Positions 1-8,249 of a stretch of DNA of 32,378 nt are shown here, piece by piece. The translations under genes were made by a program, and so were the position numbers. The notes beneath the pieces are model-generated. The model was not told the DNA's origin. It saw only the letters and a program-made list of their open reading frames with translations, and did no database searches. Positions within the stretch are counted from its first letter, which is position 1. Every line of letters begins with the position of its first letter. This stretch comes from an uncultured Nitrosomonadales bacterium (lineage in GTDB: Bacteria; Pseudomonadota; Gammaproteobacteria; Burkholderiales; Methylophilaceae), in contig CAJXQA010000011.1 of the NCBI GenBank assembly GCA_913058475.1, positions 1 to 32,378 on the forward strand. The letters run 5' to 3'.

Positions 1-44
1 CACCTCTCTATTCGTCGGCAGCGTCAGATGTGTATAAGAGACAG
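1..44. other. Illumina Nextera adapter left on the contig end (artefact)
   Basis: Positions 26-44 read AGATGTGTATAAGAGACAG, the Tn5 mosaic end used in Nextera libraries, and 12-25 read TCGTCGGCAGCGTC, the rest of the Nextera read-1 adapter. Positions 4-11 (CTCTCTAT) match the i5 index known as N502/S502, and 1-3 (CAC) match the end of the flow-cell primer. This is synthetic library sequence, not genomic DNA. Genomic sequence starts at 45. Confidence 0.97.
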
Positions 45-983
45 GTATATAAGCCTGAAAGAGAAGCGCAAGTCATTTCAAAGCTTGTTAAGGAAAATAA
101 AGGTCCTCTGTCAAACGATAGTGTAGTAAATATCTATAAAGCAATTATCTCAAATTGTAGAGCTTTAGAAAAAAAATTGGCTATTTCTTTTTTAGGTCCA
201 TCAGGCACATTCAGTGAAGAAGCAACCATTAAACATTTTGGTGAAAATGTAAAATCAATTCCAACTAATAGTATTGACGAGGTATTTAATAATGTACAGT
301 CAGAAAAAGTACATTACGGAGTGGTGCCTATAGAGAATTCAACAGAAGGTGGTATTAGCCGAACTCTTGATCTATTGTTAATGAAAGACCTAAAAATATG
401 TGGTGAGATTACTTTGCCGGTTCACCATTGCTTAATATCAAAATCTAAAGATTTAAAAAAAATAAAAAATATTTATGCTCACGGGCAATCATTGGCTCAA
501 TGCCACGATTGGATTGCCAACAACCTTCCTAATGCAGAAAAAATAACAGTTCTTAGCAATGCCGAAGGCGCAAAAATCGCATCGAAAGAAAGACATTCTG
601 CTGCAATTGCCAGTGCAAGAGCAGCGAGTATTTTTAAACTTAATATATTGCAAAATCATATTGAAGATGAGCCAAATAATACTACAAGGTTTTTAATTCT
701 ATCGGATCAAGAGATTGAGCCATCTGGTAATGATAAGACATCTATAGTTGTTGCTACAAAAAACAAACCTGGTGCGATTGTTGGTTTAATTGATCCCTTC
801 GCTTCAAGGAAGGTTAGTCTTACAAAGTTAGAGTCTAGACCCTCAAAGATTGGTATGTGGGAATATGTTTTTTTTATTGACGTTGATGGGCATAGAGAAG
901 ATGCCAAAGTGAAATTATGTCTAACAGATATTGAAAAAAAATCTTCATTTATGAAATTTTTAGGATCTTATCCAAAAAATTAA
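45..983 (+). CDS. pheA: Bifunctional chorismate mutase/prephenate dehydratase (P-protein), 5' truncated
   Basis: Converts chorismate to prephenate and then to phenylpyruvate in phenylalanine synthesis; cytosolic. The readable 312 residues begin inside the chorismate mutase domain (YKPEREAQVISKL is a conserved stretch of its middle). The prephenate dehydratase domain follows from FLGPSGTFSEEA, with the catalytic TTRF motif (NNTTRFLIL), and then a C-terminal ACT domain with the ESRP motif that binds phenylalanine for feedback inhibition. Compared with the family, about 40 N-terminal residues are missing. The only in-frame start, a GTG at 30, lies in adapter sequence and is not real. It is the first of three co-directional aromatic genes; hisC starts 13 bp after its stop. 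The identity is secure; the true start is outside the window. Confidence 0.95.
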   Translation, partial: VYKPEREAQVISKLVKENKGPLSNDSVVNIYKAIISNCRALEKKLAISFLGPSGTFSEEATIKHFGENVKSIPTNSIDEVFNNVQSEKVHYGVVPIENSTEGGISRTLDLLLMKDLKICGEITLPVHHCLISKSKDLKKIKNIYAHGQSLAQCHDWIANNLPNAEKITVLSNAEGAKIASKERHSAAIASARAASIFKLNILQNHIEDEPNNTTRFLILSDQEIEPSGNDKTSIVVATKNKPGAIVGLIDPFASRKVSLTKLESRPSKIGMWEYVFFIDVDGHREDAKVKLCLTDIEKKSSFMKFLGSYPKN

Positions 984-996
984 ATCTTAATTATTT

Positions 997-2100
997 ATGG
1001 CTATAACTACTCCAAAATATATTTCAGAATTGGAGCCCTATCAAGGCGGGAGACCAATAAAGGAAGTTTCAAGGGAACTTGGAATATCTGCTGAAAAAAT
1101 TGTTAAGCTGGCTTCAAATGAAAACCCTCTTGGTATAAGCCCAAAAGCAAAATCTGCTATAGATGAGTGTATTAGGGAAATCCATAGATATCCTGATGGA
1201 AATGGTTACTATCTAAAATTAGCTATCCGTAATAAATTTACCTTGAATCCAGAGCAAATTATTCTTGGAAATGGATCAAATGATATCTTGGAGCTCGCAG
1301 CAAGGACTGTTTTATCTCCAGGCGATGAGGTTATATACTCGAAACATGCATTCGCTGTGTATGAAATTGTAACCAAAGCTGTTGGTGGTATTGGTATAAA
1401 GGCCAAACCTTCTGAAGATTTTGGTCATAATTTAGATGAATTTATTAAGCTGATTTCTAAAAAGACGAAGCTTATCTTCATTGCTAATCCGAATAATCCC
1501 ACAGGTAATCTTATCGTACGATCTGAGATATTGAATTTCTTATCTAGGGTTCCCAAACATATTATGGTTGTCCTTGATGAAGCATATGATGAATATTTAA
1601 ATGGTGATGAAAAATCAATTGCCTTCAGTTGGCTTTCGGAGCATAAAAATTTATTAATATCTCGAAGCTTTTCGAAGGCACATGGGTTAGCTGGATTGAG
1701 AGTAGGTTATGGCGTCGGAGATAAAGAAGTTATTAATTTAATGAATAGAGTTAGGCAACCGTTCAATGTCAATCTTTTAGCACAAACTGCAGCAATAGCA
1801 TCGCTTAAAGATGATGACTTTATTAATCAAAGTAGATTGATTAACAACCAAGGAAGAGAGCAATTAGAAGAGTGCTTTAGGGAGCAGAGAATTCAATTTA
1901 TACCTTCTTACGGAAATTTTATAAGTTTTAATTTAGGAGACGAAACAAAAGCAATGATGTATTATCAGCATTTATTAGAAAATGGTGTCATTGTAAGGCC
2001 AATCAAGAACTATGAACTACCTTCTTTTTTAAGGGTGAGCATAGGCCTTAAGAATGAAAATGATATATTTATTAAATATTTAAGAAGCTTCAAGAAATAG
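997..2100 (+). CDS. hisC: Histidinol-phosphate/aromatic aminotransferase (HisC family)
   Basis: PLP-dependent class I/II aminotransferase of 367 residues, the usual HisC length. Visible are the N-terminal ASNENPLG motif, NPNNPTG, DEAYDEY (the aspartate contacts the PLP ring nitrogen) and SRSFSKAHGLAGLRVGYG with the Schiff-base lysine at K227. In histidine synthesis it transaminates imidazole-acetol phosphate; members of this family also accept phenylpyruvate and 4-hydroxyphenylpyruvate. Here it sits between pheA (13 bp upstream) and a DAHP synthase (7 bp downstream), with no other his gene in view. I therefore infer that it mainly or additionally does the last step of phenylalanine and tyrosine synthesis. 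Whether a second hisC exists in a his operon cannot be seen from this window. Confidence 0.92.
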   Translation: MAITTPKYISELEPYQGGRPIKEVSRELGISAEKIVKLASNENPLGISPKAKSAIDECIREIHRYPDGNGYYLKLAIRNKFTLNPEQIILGNGSNDILELAARTVLSPGDEVIYSKHAFAVYEIVTKAVGGIGIKAKPSEDFGHNLDEFIKLISKKTKLIFIANPNNPTGNLIVRSEILNFLSRVPKHIMVVLDEAYDEYLNGDEKSIAFSWLSEHKNLLISRSFSKAHGLAGLRVGYGVGDKEVINLMNRVRQPFNVNLLAQTAAIASLKDDDFINQSRLINNQGREQLEECFREQRIQFIPSYGNFISFNLGDETKAMMYYQHLLENGVIVRPIKNYELPSFLRVSIGLKNENDIFIKYLRSFKK

Positions 2101-2107
2101 GATAATT

Positions 2108-3130
2108 ATGATTATTGTGATGAATAATTCAGCAACGGATGAAGAGATCGATTTCGTTGTTTCTAGAATAAAAGAGAAAGGCTTAGATGCGAGCATTTCT
2201 AAGGGCACTGAAAAAACTGTTATCGGAGCCGTTGGTGACGAGAGACTTCTAGATCCTAAGCTTCTTGATAATTTACCTGGTGTTGAGCAAGCCTTAAGGA
2301 TTGTAAAGCCATATAAAATTGTGGCACGAGAATGGCATCCTGAAGATACAGTCATTAATATTAATGGTCATCCAATTGGTGGAAAAAATATACAAGTTAT
2401 CTCAGGACCTTGCTCTGTAGAAACGCCTGATCAAATGAAAAATGCTGCAGAAGGAGTAAAAGCTGCAGGTGTCAAATTAATGAGAGGGGGGGCATTTAAA
2501 CCAAGAACAAGTCCCTATAGCTTTCAAGGAACTGGATTTGAAGGTTTAGAGATGTTTAGAAAGGCTGCAGATAATGCAGGACTTCCTATAGTCACCGAAC
2601 TCCTAGATGTTAGGCACTTAGATAAATTTTTAGAACATAAGGTTGATGTGATTCAGATTGGTACACGTAGCATGCAAAATTTTGAATTATTGCGAGAGGT
2701 TGGAAGATTAAAAGTACCGGTTATTCTTAAAAGAGGCATGTCAGCCACAATTTCTGAGTGGCTAATGGCTGCCGAATATATCGCCTCGGGCGGTAACCAT
2801 AACATCATATTTTGTGAAAGAGGAATAAGAACGTTCGAAACTTATTATAGAAATGTACTTGATGTGACTGCCATCCCTGTATTAAAGAAAGAAACGCATC
2901 TACCTGTAATCATTGATCCATCTCATTCAGGTGGTAAAGCATGGATGGTTGCGGCCTTATCAAGAGCAGGAATTGCCGCTGGCGCAGATGGCTTACTTGT
3001 TGAAATGCACCCTACACCAAGTGAAGCATGGTGCGATGCAGACCAAGCAATAACTCCAACTGAGTTAAAAGAATTAATGAAAGAGCTTACTGCCATTGCT
3101 AATATTTTAGGTAGAGACATAGCTAAGTAA
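2108..3130 (+). CDS. aroF: 3-deoxy-7-phosphoheptulonate (DAHP) synthase, type I-beta
   Basis: Condenses phosphoenolpyruvate and erythrose 4-phosphate in the first step of the shikimate pathway. The 340 residues have an N-terminal ferredoxin-like, ACT-type regulatory domain (about 1-70) followed by the KDO8P-synthase-like barrel. Motifs include GPCSVET, KPRTSPYSFQG, IQIGTRSMQN, CERGIRTFE, DPSHSGG and the C-terminal EMHPTPSEAWCDADQ, which together carry the Cys/His/Glu/Asp metal ligands. This layout is that of the Thermotoga/Bacillus-type enzyme, not the E. coli AroFGH type. The N-terminal domain suggests feedback control by an aromatic amino acid, which is known for this subfamily. It is the last gene of the pheA-hisC-aroF unit and is followed directly by an intrinsic terminator. 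The symbol aroF is a generic choice. Confidence 0.94.
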   Translation: MIIVMNNSATDEEIDFVVSRIKEKGLDASISKGTEKTVIGAVGDERLLDPKLLDNLPGVEQALRIVKPYKIVAREWHPEDTVININGHPIGGKNIQVISGPCSVETPDQMKNAAEGVKAAGVKLMRGGAFKPRTSPYSFQGTGFEGLEMFRKAADNAGLPIVTELLDVRHLDKFLEHKVDVIQIGTRSMQNFELLREVGRLKVPVILKRGMSATISEWLMAAEYIASGGNHNIIFCERGIRTFETYYRNVLDVTAIPVLKKETHLPVIIDPSHSGGKAWMVAALSRAGIAAGADGLLVEMHPTPSEAWCDADQAITPTELKELMKELTAIANILGRDIAK

Positions 3131-3154
3131 CTCATGATATCCATGAGTTTTTTT
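3130..3154 (+). terminator. Intrinsic terminator of the pheA-hisC-aroF unit
   Basis: A perfect 7-bp stem, ACTCATG (3130-3136) and CATGAGT (3142-3148), with a 5-nt loop, runs straight into seven T residues (3148-3154). It begins on the last base of the aroF stop codon, so it ends this unit and separates it from pqqB. Confidence 0.8.
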
Positions 3155-3230
3155 TAGACATTTTCCCCTGTCTGTCAATTGTATTCTCATACATCATCGT
3201 GTTTTGGTTAACATTTAAGATTGGAGAAAC

Positions 3231-4145
3231 ATGCATATACGCGTCCTAGGTTCAGGTGCCGGTGGAGGTTTTCCTCAATGGAATTGTAACTGTGAGAATT
3301 GTGCAGGATTAAGAAAGAATAATCCAAATCTTAAAGCAAGAAATCAATCTTCGATAACAGTAAGCTCTAACGGTGAAGATTGGATTTTATTTAATGCTTC
3401 GCCAGATATAAGGGCACAAATTGAATCATTTCCACCGCTTCAGCCAGCAAGAAAAATTCGCGACACTGGAATTTCTTCCATTGTAATTACGGACGGTCAG
3501 ATAGACCATACAACAGGCCTTTTAATTTTAAGAGAGCATGACAAACCTTGGGATATTTATTGTACTAAAGAAGTTTATGAGGATATGACAACAGGTTTTC
3601 CTATTTTTAATATTTTAGAGCATTTTAGAGGGATTATTTGGCATGAAGTCTTAACCGATCAAAGCACCTATACAATTCCTAAGGCAGATGATCTAGTATT
3701 TACGGCAGTCCCATTGAAAAGTGAAGCGCCGCCATATTCACCGCACAGACATAACACTGTCCCAGGTGATAATGTCGGATATAGAATTGAAGATACGAAG
3801 AAAGGAAAAAATATTTTTTATGCGCCTGGGCTCGGTGTGATTGAAGATCATGTTTTGGAATATATGAAAAATGCCGACGTTGTTCTTATTGATGGAACTG
3901 TTTGGACGGATGACGAGATGTCCAGACATGGTATTAGTAATAAAAAGGCAAGTGAAATGGGTCATTTAGATCAATCGAGTAAAGGCGGAATTATGGAAAC
4001 ACTAAGCTCGCTTAAGAAGCCGAGAAAAATTTTAATTCACATAAATAATACAAATCCAATTTTAAGAGAAGATTCCGATGAACGGAAACTTCTAGAAAAA
4101 AACGGAATCGAAGTTTCTTGTGATGGAATGGATATAATTTTATAA
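3231..4145 (+). CDS. pqqB: PQQ biosynthesis protein PqqB
   Basis: Metallo-beta-lactamase-fold protein of 304 residues, the normal PqqB length. It is thought to hydroxylate the tyrosine-derived part of the PqqA-derived intermediate. Visible are the N-terminal [16 protein letters not shown] signature, the cysteine cluster CNCENC that binds structural zinc, and the fold's metal site in the reduced form DGQIDH instead of the canonical HxHxDH, which is typical of PqqB. A clear Shine-Dalgarno (GGAG, 3222-3225) stands 5 bases before the ATG. It is the first gene of pqqBCDE, with pqqC starting 11 bp after its stop. The 76 bp between the upstream terminator and this gene hold no pqqA in any frame, so the precursor peptide must be encoded elsewhere. 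Confidence 0.96.
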   Translation: MHIRVLGSGAGGGFPQWNCNCENCAGLRKNNPNLKARNQSSITVSSNGEDWILFNASPDIRAQIESFPPLQPARKIRDTGISSIVITDGQIDHTTGLLILREHDKPWDIYCTKEVYEDMTTGFPIFNILEHFRGIIWHEVLTDQSTYTIPKADDLVFTAVPLKSEAPPYSPHRHNTVPGDNVGYRIEDTKKGKNIFYAPGLGVIEDHVLEYMKNADVVLIDGTVWTDDEMSRHGISNKKASEMGHLDQSSKGGIMETLSSLKKPRKILIHINNTNPILREDSDERKLLEKNGIEVSCDGMDIIL

Positions 4146-4156
4146 AGGGTAATTAC

Positions 4157-4888
4157 ATGTCAGCACCATGGCCGCGAAAAGAGTTTGAAGAAAAGTTAAG
4201 AGAGAAGGGGAAGGGTTACCATATATACCATCCCTTCCATGTGATGATGTATGAGGGTAAATTATCAAAAGAACAGCTACAAAGCTGGGTAAGGAATAGA
4301 TTTTATTACCAAATTAGCATCCCTTTAAAAGATGCGGCAATTTTATCAAATTGCCCTGTTCAGGAAATCAGAAAAGAATGGATAGTTAGAATTTTAGACC
4401 ACGATGGTGAGGGTGATGCAGAGGGTGGTATTGAGGCATGGATAAACTTAGGAAAAGCAGTAGGTTTGAAGAGAGAGGAGGTAACCTCCCTTGAGGGAGT
4501 AAGCCCGGGGGTTAGGTTTGCTGTCGATGCTTATATTAATTTTGCAAAACAAAGAATATGGCAAGAGTCTGTATGCTCCTCTTTGACTGAGCTATTTGCC
4601 CCACACATTCATCAACAAAGAATAAGTTCATGGCCAGATATGTACCCATGGATTGATGAATCTGGCTTAAGTTATTTTAAAAAAAGATTAACTGAGGCAA
4701 GAAGAGACGTCGAGCATGGGTTAGGTGTGACCCTAGATTACTTTAGTACCTCTAGAGAAATGCAAGAAAAGGCACTTGGTATATTGCAATTTAAACTTAA
4801 TGTCTTATGGGTTATTGCAGATTCAATTATGTTGGCATCTTCTAATATTAAAGTTGAGGATCGCGATTATATGAGGCAACCAAAATAA
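4157..4888 (+). CDS. pqqC: Pyrroloquinoline-quinone synthase PqqC
   Basis: Cofactor-free oxidase that closes the ring and performs the final oxidation giving PQQ. The 243 residues form the haem-oxygenase-like helical fold. Conserved stretches are [14 protein letters not shown] (His25, His28), [38 protein letters not shown], and the C-terminal [18 protein letters not shown] and [12 protein letters not shown], which contain active-site Arg, His and Lys residues known for the family. It starts 11 bp after pqqB and is separated from pqqD by a single base, so tight co-translation is likely. Nothing in the protein looks degraded. Confidence 0.97.
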   Translation: MSAPWPRKEFEEKLREKGKGYHIYHPFHVMMYEGKLSKEQLQSWVRNRFYYQISIPLKDAAILSNCPVQEIRKEWIVRILDHDGEGDAEGGIEAWINLGKAVGLKREEVTSLEGVSPGVRFAVDAYINFAKQRIWQESVCSSLTELFAPHIHQQRISSWPDMYPWIDESGLSYFKKRLTEARRDVEHGLGVTLDYFSTSREMQEKALGILQFKLNVLWVIADSIMLASSNIKVEDRDYMRQPK

Positions 4889-4889
4889 A

Positions 4890-5168
4890 ATGACCATTAA
4901 ACTAGAAGATATATATAAAATTGCTCCACACCACAGGTTTCAGTGGGAAAAAGCTCAGGATTGTTATGTTATTTTATTTCCAGAGGGTATGGTTAAATTG
5001 AATGGTGGGGCGGGCGAAGTGTTAAACTTGGTTGACGGCAATCATTCTGTTGAAAAAATCACAGAGGAATTGGTCAAAAAATTTCCAGATGCCAATGGAA
5101 TTGATAAGGACATTATAGGGATGATTGAAATGGCTCTTGAAAAAGCCTGGATTGAAAAGACTAATTAA
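4890..5168 (+). CDS. pqqD: PqqA-binding chaperone PqqD
   Basis: Small 92-residue winged-helix RiPP-recognition protein that binds the PqqA peptide and presents it to the radical SAM enzyme PqqE. The family pattern is visible: PHHRFQWEKAQDCYVILFPEGMVKLN at the N terminus, then GGAGEVLNLVDGNHSVEKI and the helix with IGMIEMALEKAWI near the C terminus. It is a separate gene here, not fused to PqqC or PqqE as in some methylotrophs. It starts one base after pqqC, and pqqE follows 10 bp later. Confidence 0.95.
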   Translation: MTIKLEDIYKIAPHHRFQWEKAQDCYVILFPEGMVKLNGGAGEVLNLVDGNHSVEKITEELVKKFPDANGIDKDIIGMIEMALEKAWIEKTN

Positions 5169-5178
5169 GAGGTGAAAA

Positions 5179-6363
5179 ATGGCTGAAAAAAATAACGGTG
5201 TATCAAGTAATACAACTACGACACAACCGCTTTGGTTGCTGGCAGAAATAACTTATCAGTGCCCGCTTCAATGTGCTTTTTGTTATAACCCTACAGATTT
5301 TGATAAACATACTCAAAATGAGCTAGATACGGAATCATGGATTAAGGTTTTAAGACAATCAAGGGAGTTAGGTGCAGCACAACTTGGAATTTCGGGTGGA
5401 GAACCTTTATTAAGAAAAGATATTGAAGAGATTGTAACTGAAGCTAGTTCGCTGGGTTACTACAGTAATTTAATAACATCTGGCGCAGGAATGAATGAAA
5501 AAAGAATTGATGCGTTAAAAGATGGAGGTCTTGATCATATTCAACTATCAATGCATGACATCACAGAAGAAATAAACAATTTTATAACCAACACTAAAAC
5601 ATTCAAATTAAAACAAAAAATAGCGGCTATGATTAAAGATAGAGGCTATCCAATGGTCCTCAATGTCGTTTTGCATAGATACAATATTGATCATATTAAA
5701 GAGATCTTGGAAATGGCTGAGGGTTTGGGAGCCGATTATATTGAGTTAGCAAACACTCAATATTATGGATGGTCATTGGTAAATAGAGATCAGCTAATGC
5801 CAAAAAAAGAACAAGTTCTCCATGCAGAAAAAGTCACAAATGAATTCAGAGAGCGCATCGGTAATAAAATGAAAATATTTTTCGTAGTCCCAGACTACTT
5901 CGAAGATCGACCAAAAAAATGTATGAATGGTTGGGGAGAAGTATTCATGATCATTACTGCCAATGGAGATGTTTTACCATGTCACTCAGCGAGAGTGATA
6001 CCGAATTTAGAGTTTCCTAATGTAAGAAATACAGATGTGAAACAGATTTGGTATGACTCACCAGCATTCAATAAATTTCGGGGAACTGATTGGATGAAAG
6101 AGCCATGTAGGTCATGCTCTGAAAAAGAAAATGATTTAGGTGGTTGCAGGTGTCAAGCAATGCTATTAGCTGGTGATGCAGAGAGTGCGGATCCAGTTTG
6201 TTCAAAGTCACCAAATCGCCATTTAATTGATCAGGCAATAAAAGATACAGAAAATCCTGGTCTTGAAGCTAAACCGATAATGTTTAGATCAAACAAAAAT
6301 TCTAAGAAAATTTCTGAAGGAGAGGAAAAAGAGAGATTAGCAAAATTTCATGCCCTTCCTTAA
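5179..6363 (+). CDS. pqqE: Radical SAM PqqA glutamate-tyrosine cross-linking enzyme PqqE
   Basis: Forms the carbon-carbon bond between the Glu and Tyr side chains of PqqA, the first committed step to PQQ. The 394 residues carry the radical SAM motif CPLQCAFC (Cys28, Cys32, Cys35, CX3CX2C), the GGEPLLRKD SAM-binding strand, and a C-terminal SPASM domain with auxiliary cluster cysteines (CMNGWGE, LPCHSA, CRSCSEKENDLGGCRCQ, PVCSKSP). A Shine-Dalgarno AGAGGTG lies ahead of the ATG. The C-terminal 40 residues are charged and typical of the family. It closes the pqqBCDE run; the protease-type genes pqqF and pqqG are not in this window. Confidence 0.96.
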   Translation: MAEKNNGVSSNTTTTQPLWLLAEITYQCPLQCAFCYNPTDFDKHTQNELDTESWIKVLRQSRELGAAQLGISGGEPLLRKDIEEIVTEASSLGYYSNLITSGAGMNEKRIDALKDGGLDHIQLSMHDITEEINNFITNTKTFKLKQKIAAMIKDRGYPMVLNVVLHRYNIDHIKEILEMAEGLGADYIELANTQYYGWSLVNRDQLMPKKEQVLHAEKVTNEFRERIGNKMKIFFVVPDYFEDRPKKCMNGWGEVFMIITANGDVLPCHSARVIPNLEFPNVRNTDVKQIWYDSPAFNKFRGTDWMKEPCRSCSEKENDLGGCRCQAMLLAGDAESADPVCSKSPNRHLIDQAIKDTENPGLEAKPIMFRSNKNSKKISEGEEKERLAKFHALP

Positions 6364-6382
6364 TTAATCTATAATTTAAAGC

Positions 6383-7573
6383 ATGAGTCTCTTTCTTAAC
6401 CCCAAAGTCATTGCACTTGCCGTATTGGCAAGTCTTGCTCCGTTTGCAATTGACACTTACTTACCTGGCTTTCATATTATTGCTGCTGATCTGTCATCAA
6501 CGCCAGGATACGTTCAACAAAGTCTGACTTTTTATCTTATCCCCTACACAATAATGACCTTATTTCATGGGGCAATATCCGATTCAATTGGTCGAATAAC
6601 GACCATAAAATGGGGGTTGGCATTATTCTTTTTTGCATCGATAGGCTGTGCATTAGCAACCTCGATAGAAGAATTATGGCTTTTTAGGGCTCTTCAAGGA
6701 ATAGGTGGTGGTGCTGGAAATGTCGTTGCACGTGCAATGGTTCGTGATCTCTATGAAGGGGCACAAGCTCAAAGGGTAATGGCAACCGTTCAAATAATGT
6801 TTGGGATTGCGCCTGCTGTAGCTCCTATTTTTGGTGGTTTTTTACTTGATTATGGATGGCAAAGTATATTTGCTTTCTTAGCTCTTTATGCAGGAATTGC
6901 TATCTACTTTAGTTCAAGGGTATTACCTGAGACTATGCTTTTAAAAGATAGGCTCCCATTTGACCTGAAATCAATAGCAATTCGTTATCGCTCAATATTT
7001 AAAGATAAGGAATTTTTACTTCTGATACTATCTCTCTCAGCAAATTTTTCGGCCTTCTTTCTTTATGTGCTTGCAAGTCCAGTGTTCTTGGTGGACTTGT
7101 TGGGGTTTACTGAAAAACAGTTTGCATACTTATTTGTTCCAACGGTCTGTGGCATGATCATAGGTTCATTTATTGCCAAAAAGACAGCAGGCATAATCAA
7201 CCCATCAAGGGTTACAAAGTTCGGTTATTTTTGGATGCTTTTAATAGCGTTATCAAATTTAATATTTTGTTATTTTTTTGATAATAATCCCATATTTAAT
7301 ATAGGCTTCATAGCTCTATACAATATTGGTATGGCTGCGATTATGCCAATAATATCCATTGCTGCGCTTGATTGTTTTCCAAAAGCGAGAGGTACAGCTG
7401 CATCAGGCCAAGCCTTCATGCAAATGTTTTTTTCATCTGCGGTCGCCGGTGTAATCGTCCCAATTTGTTGGTTTTCAACATTTGGCTTATCGTTGGGATT
7501 ATTTTTTATATTGATATTCGGGTTATTTTGCATAACCCGAACAAAACTTTGGGCTTGTCGAAGCAAGCTCTAA
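6383..7573 (+). CDS. MFS transporter, Bcr/CflA-type
   Basis: Inner-membrane major facilitator of 396 residues with about twelve hydrophobic segments. The N-terminal pattern (PFAIDTYLPGF, then a QQSLTFYLIPYTIMTLFHGAISDSIGR loop matching the family's signature between helices 2 and 3, and RALQGIGGGAGNVVARAMVRDLYEG) is that of the Bcr/CflA drug-resistance and sulfonamide/bicyclomycin exporter subfamily. The substrate cannot be read from the sequence. It starts 19 bp after pqqE in the same direction, so it may be co-transcribed with the PQQ genes. That raises, but does not prove, a role in moving PQQ or an intermediate. It converges with the DUF4156 lipoprotein gene with only six bases between the stops. 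Confidence 0.88.
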   Translation: MSLFLNPKVIALAVLASLAPFAIDTYLPGFHIIAADLSSTPGYVQQSLTFYLIPYTIMTLFHGAISDSIGRITTIKWGLALFFFASIGCALATSIEELWLFRALQGIGGGAGNVVARAMVRDLYEGAQAQRVMATVQIMFGIAPAVAPIFGGFLLDYGWQSIFAFLALYAGIAIYFSSRVLPETMLLKDRLPFDLKSIAIRYRSIFKDKEFLLLILSLSANFSAFFLYVLASPVFLVDLLGFTEKQFAYLFVPTVCGMIIGSFIAKKTAGIINPSRVTKFGYFWMLLIALSNLIFCYFFDNNPIFNIGFIALYNIGMAAIMPIISIAALDCFPKARGTAASGQAFMQMFFSSAVAGVIVPICWFSTFGLSLGLFFILIFGLFCITRTKLWACRSKL

Positions 7574-7579
7574 ATATTT

Positions 7580-7903
7580 TTAACTACAGTTGTAGATTTG
7601 ATAAATAGCTGATTGTGTACCTTTCCCATCTTCAGGATGGTCAATCCTATATATTGTATTCCCACCTTGCTCAACAGCAGCATTTTTAGCAAGCTGAATG
7701 TCATCTTGTTCAGTATAGTCATCTCTTCGTTCTGCATAACCTGTCATTCTTACTTTAACTTGGGCATTAAGAGTGCAACTCTCTTGGTCAATTGAGTTAG
7801 CTAAAGTTACGTTCTCTGAACCAGGTTCTACTTCTACAAATGATTTACAGGCTACTAGCAAAGGTAATGCCATAGCAGCTATAATAATTTTGTTATCTAA
7901 CAT
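7580..7903 (-). CDS. DUF4156-type lipoprotein, copy A
   Basis: A 107-residue protein with a short lipoprotein signal ending in the lipobox LVAC (lipidated Cys19), so it should be anchored in the inner or outer membrane facing the periplasm. After the signal, the pattern VEPGSENVTLA, a mid-protein cysteine (QESC), QLAKNAAVEQGGNTIY and a terminal cysteine (IYNCS) fit the DUF4156 family of small bacterial lipoproteins. The two non-lipid cysteines are also present in copy B and could form a disulfide (inference). No molecular function is known to me. It is the last gene of the long minus-strand run, 17 bp after copy B, and no clear terminator lies between it and the convergent MFS gene. Confidence 0.8.
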   Translation of the reverse strand: MLDNKIIIAAMALPLLVACKSFVEVEPGSENVTLANSIDQESCTLNAQVKVRMTGYAERRDDYTEQDDIQLAKNAAVEQGGNTIYRIDHPEDGKGTQSAIYQIYNCS

Positions 7904-7920
7904 TTAATCCTCCAAATTTT

Positions 7921-8244
7921 CTATTTACAGTCATAAATTTTAAAAACAGCTGATTGCGTTTTTCGATATTGTTTACGTTCTAGAATTATAATAGTATTTC
8001 CATTCATTTCAACAGCGGCATTTTTGCCAAGTTGAATTAAGTTGGTTTCTGTGTTGTTTAGGCTACTATCCGAATATCCTTTGACACTATCTTTTACCTC
8101 ACCTTTAAGTTCACATTGAGTTTGATCGACCGACGCAACTAAATTTACATGTTCTGCACCAGGCACTTCCTCTACAAACCTTGCTCCACCACAAGAAATT
8201 AAAAATAAAAAAATAATGACAATATTATTTTTTTTATTAAACAT
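7921..8244 (-). CDS. DUF4156-type lipoprotein, copy B
   Basis: A paralogue of the gene just downstream, also 107 residues. The hydrophobic signal ends in LISC (lipidated Cys18) followed by Gly-Gly. The core repeats the same landmarks as copy A: VPGAEHVNLV, a cysteine in DQTQC, IQLGKNAAVEMNGNTI, TQSAVFKIYDC. The two are diverged but clearly homologous over the whole mature region, so this is an old tandem duplication. It starts five bases after the ferredoxin stop codon and therefore belongs to the same transcript. Function unknown; a periplasmic or outer-membrane location is inferred from the lipobox. Confidence 0.8.
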   Translation of the reverse strand: MFNKKNNIVIIFLFLISCGGARFVEEVPGAEHVNLVASVDQTQCELKGEVKDSVKGYSDSSLNNTETNLIQLGKNAAVEMNGNTIIILERKQYRKTQSAVFKIYDCK

Positions 8245-8249
8245 AACTT

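Noticed and set aside
30..44. GTG start and first five codons of pheA
   Set aside because: They are Nextera adapter sequence; genomic coding begins at 45.
7372..7608. Open frame of 78 codons on the plus strand across the end of the MFS gene
   Set aside because: It lies in another frame of the MFS gene and the convergent lipoprotein gene, has no family resemblance and no ribosome-binding site.
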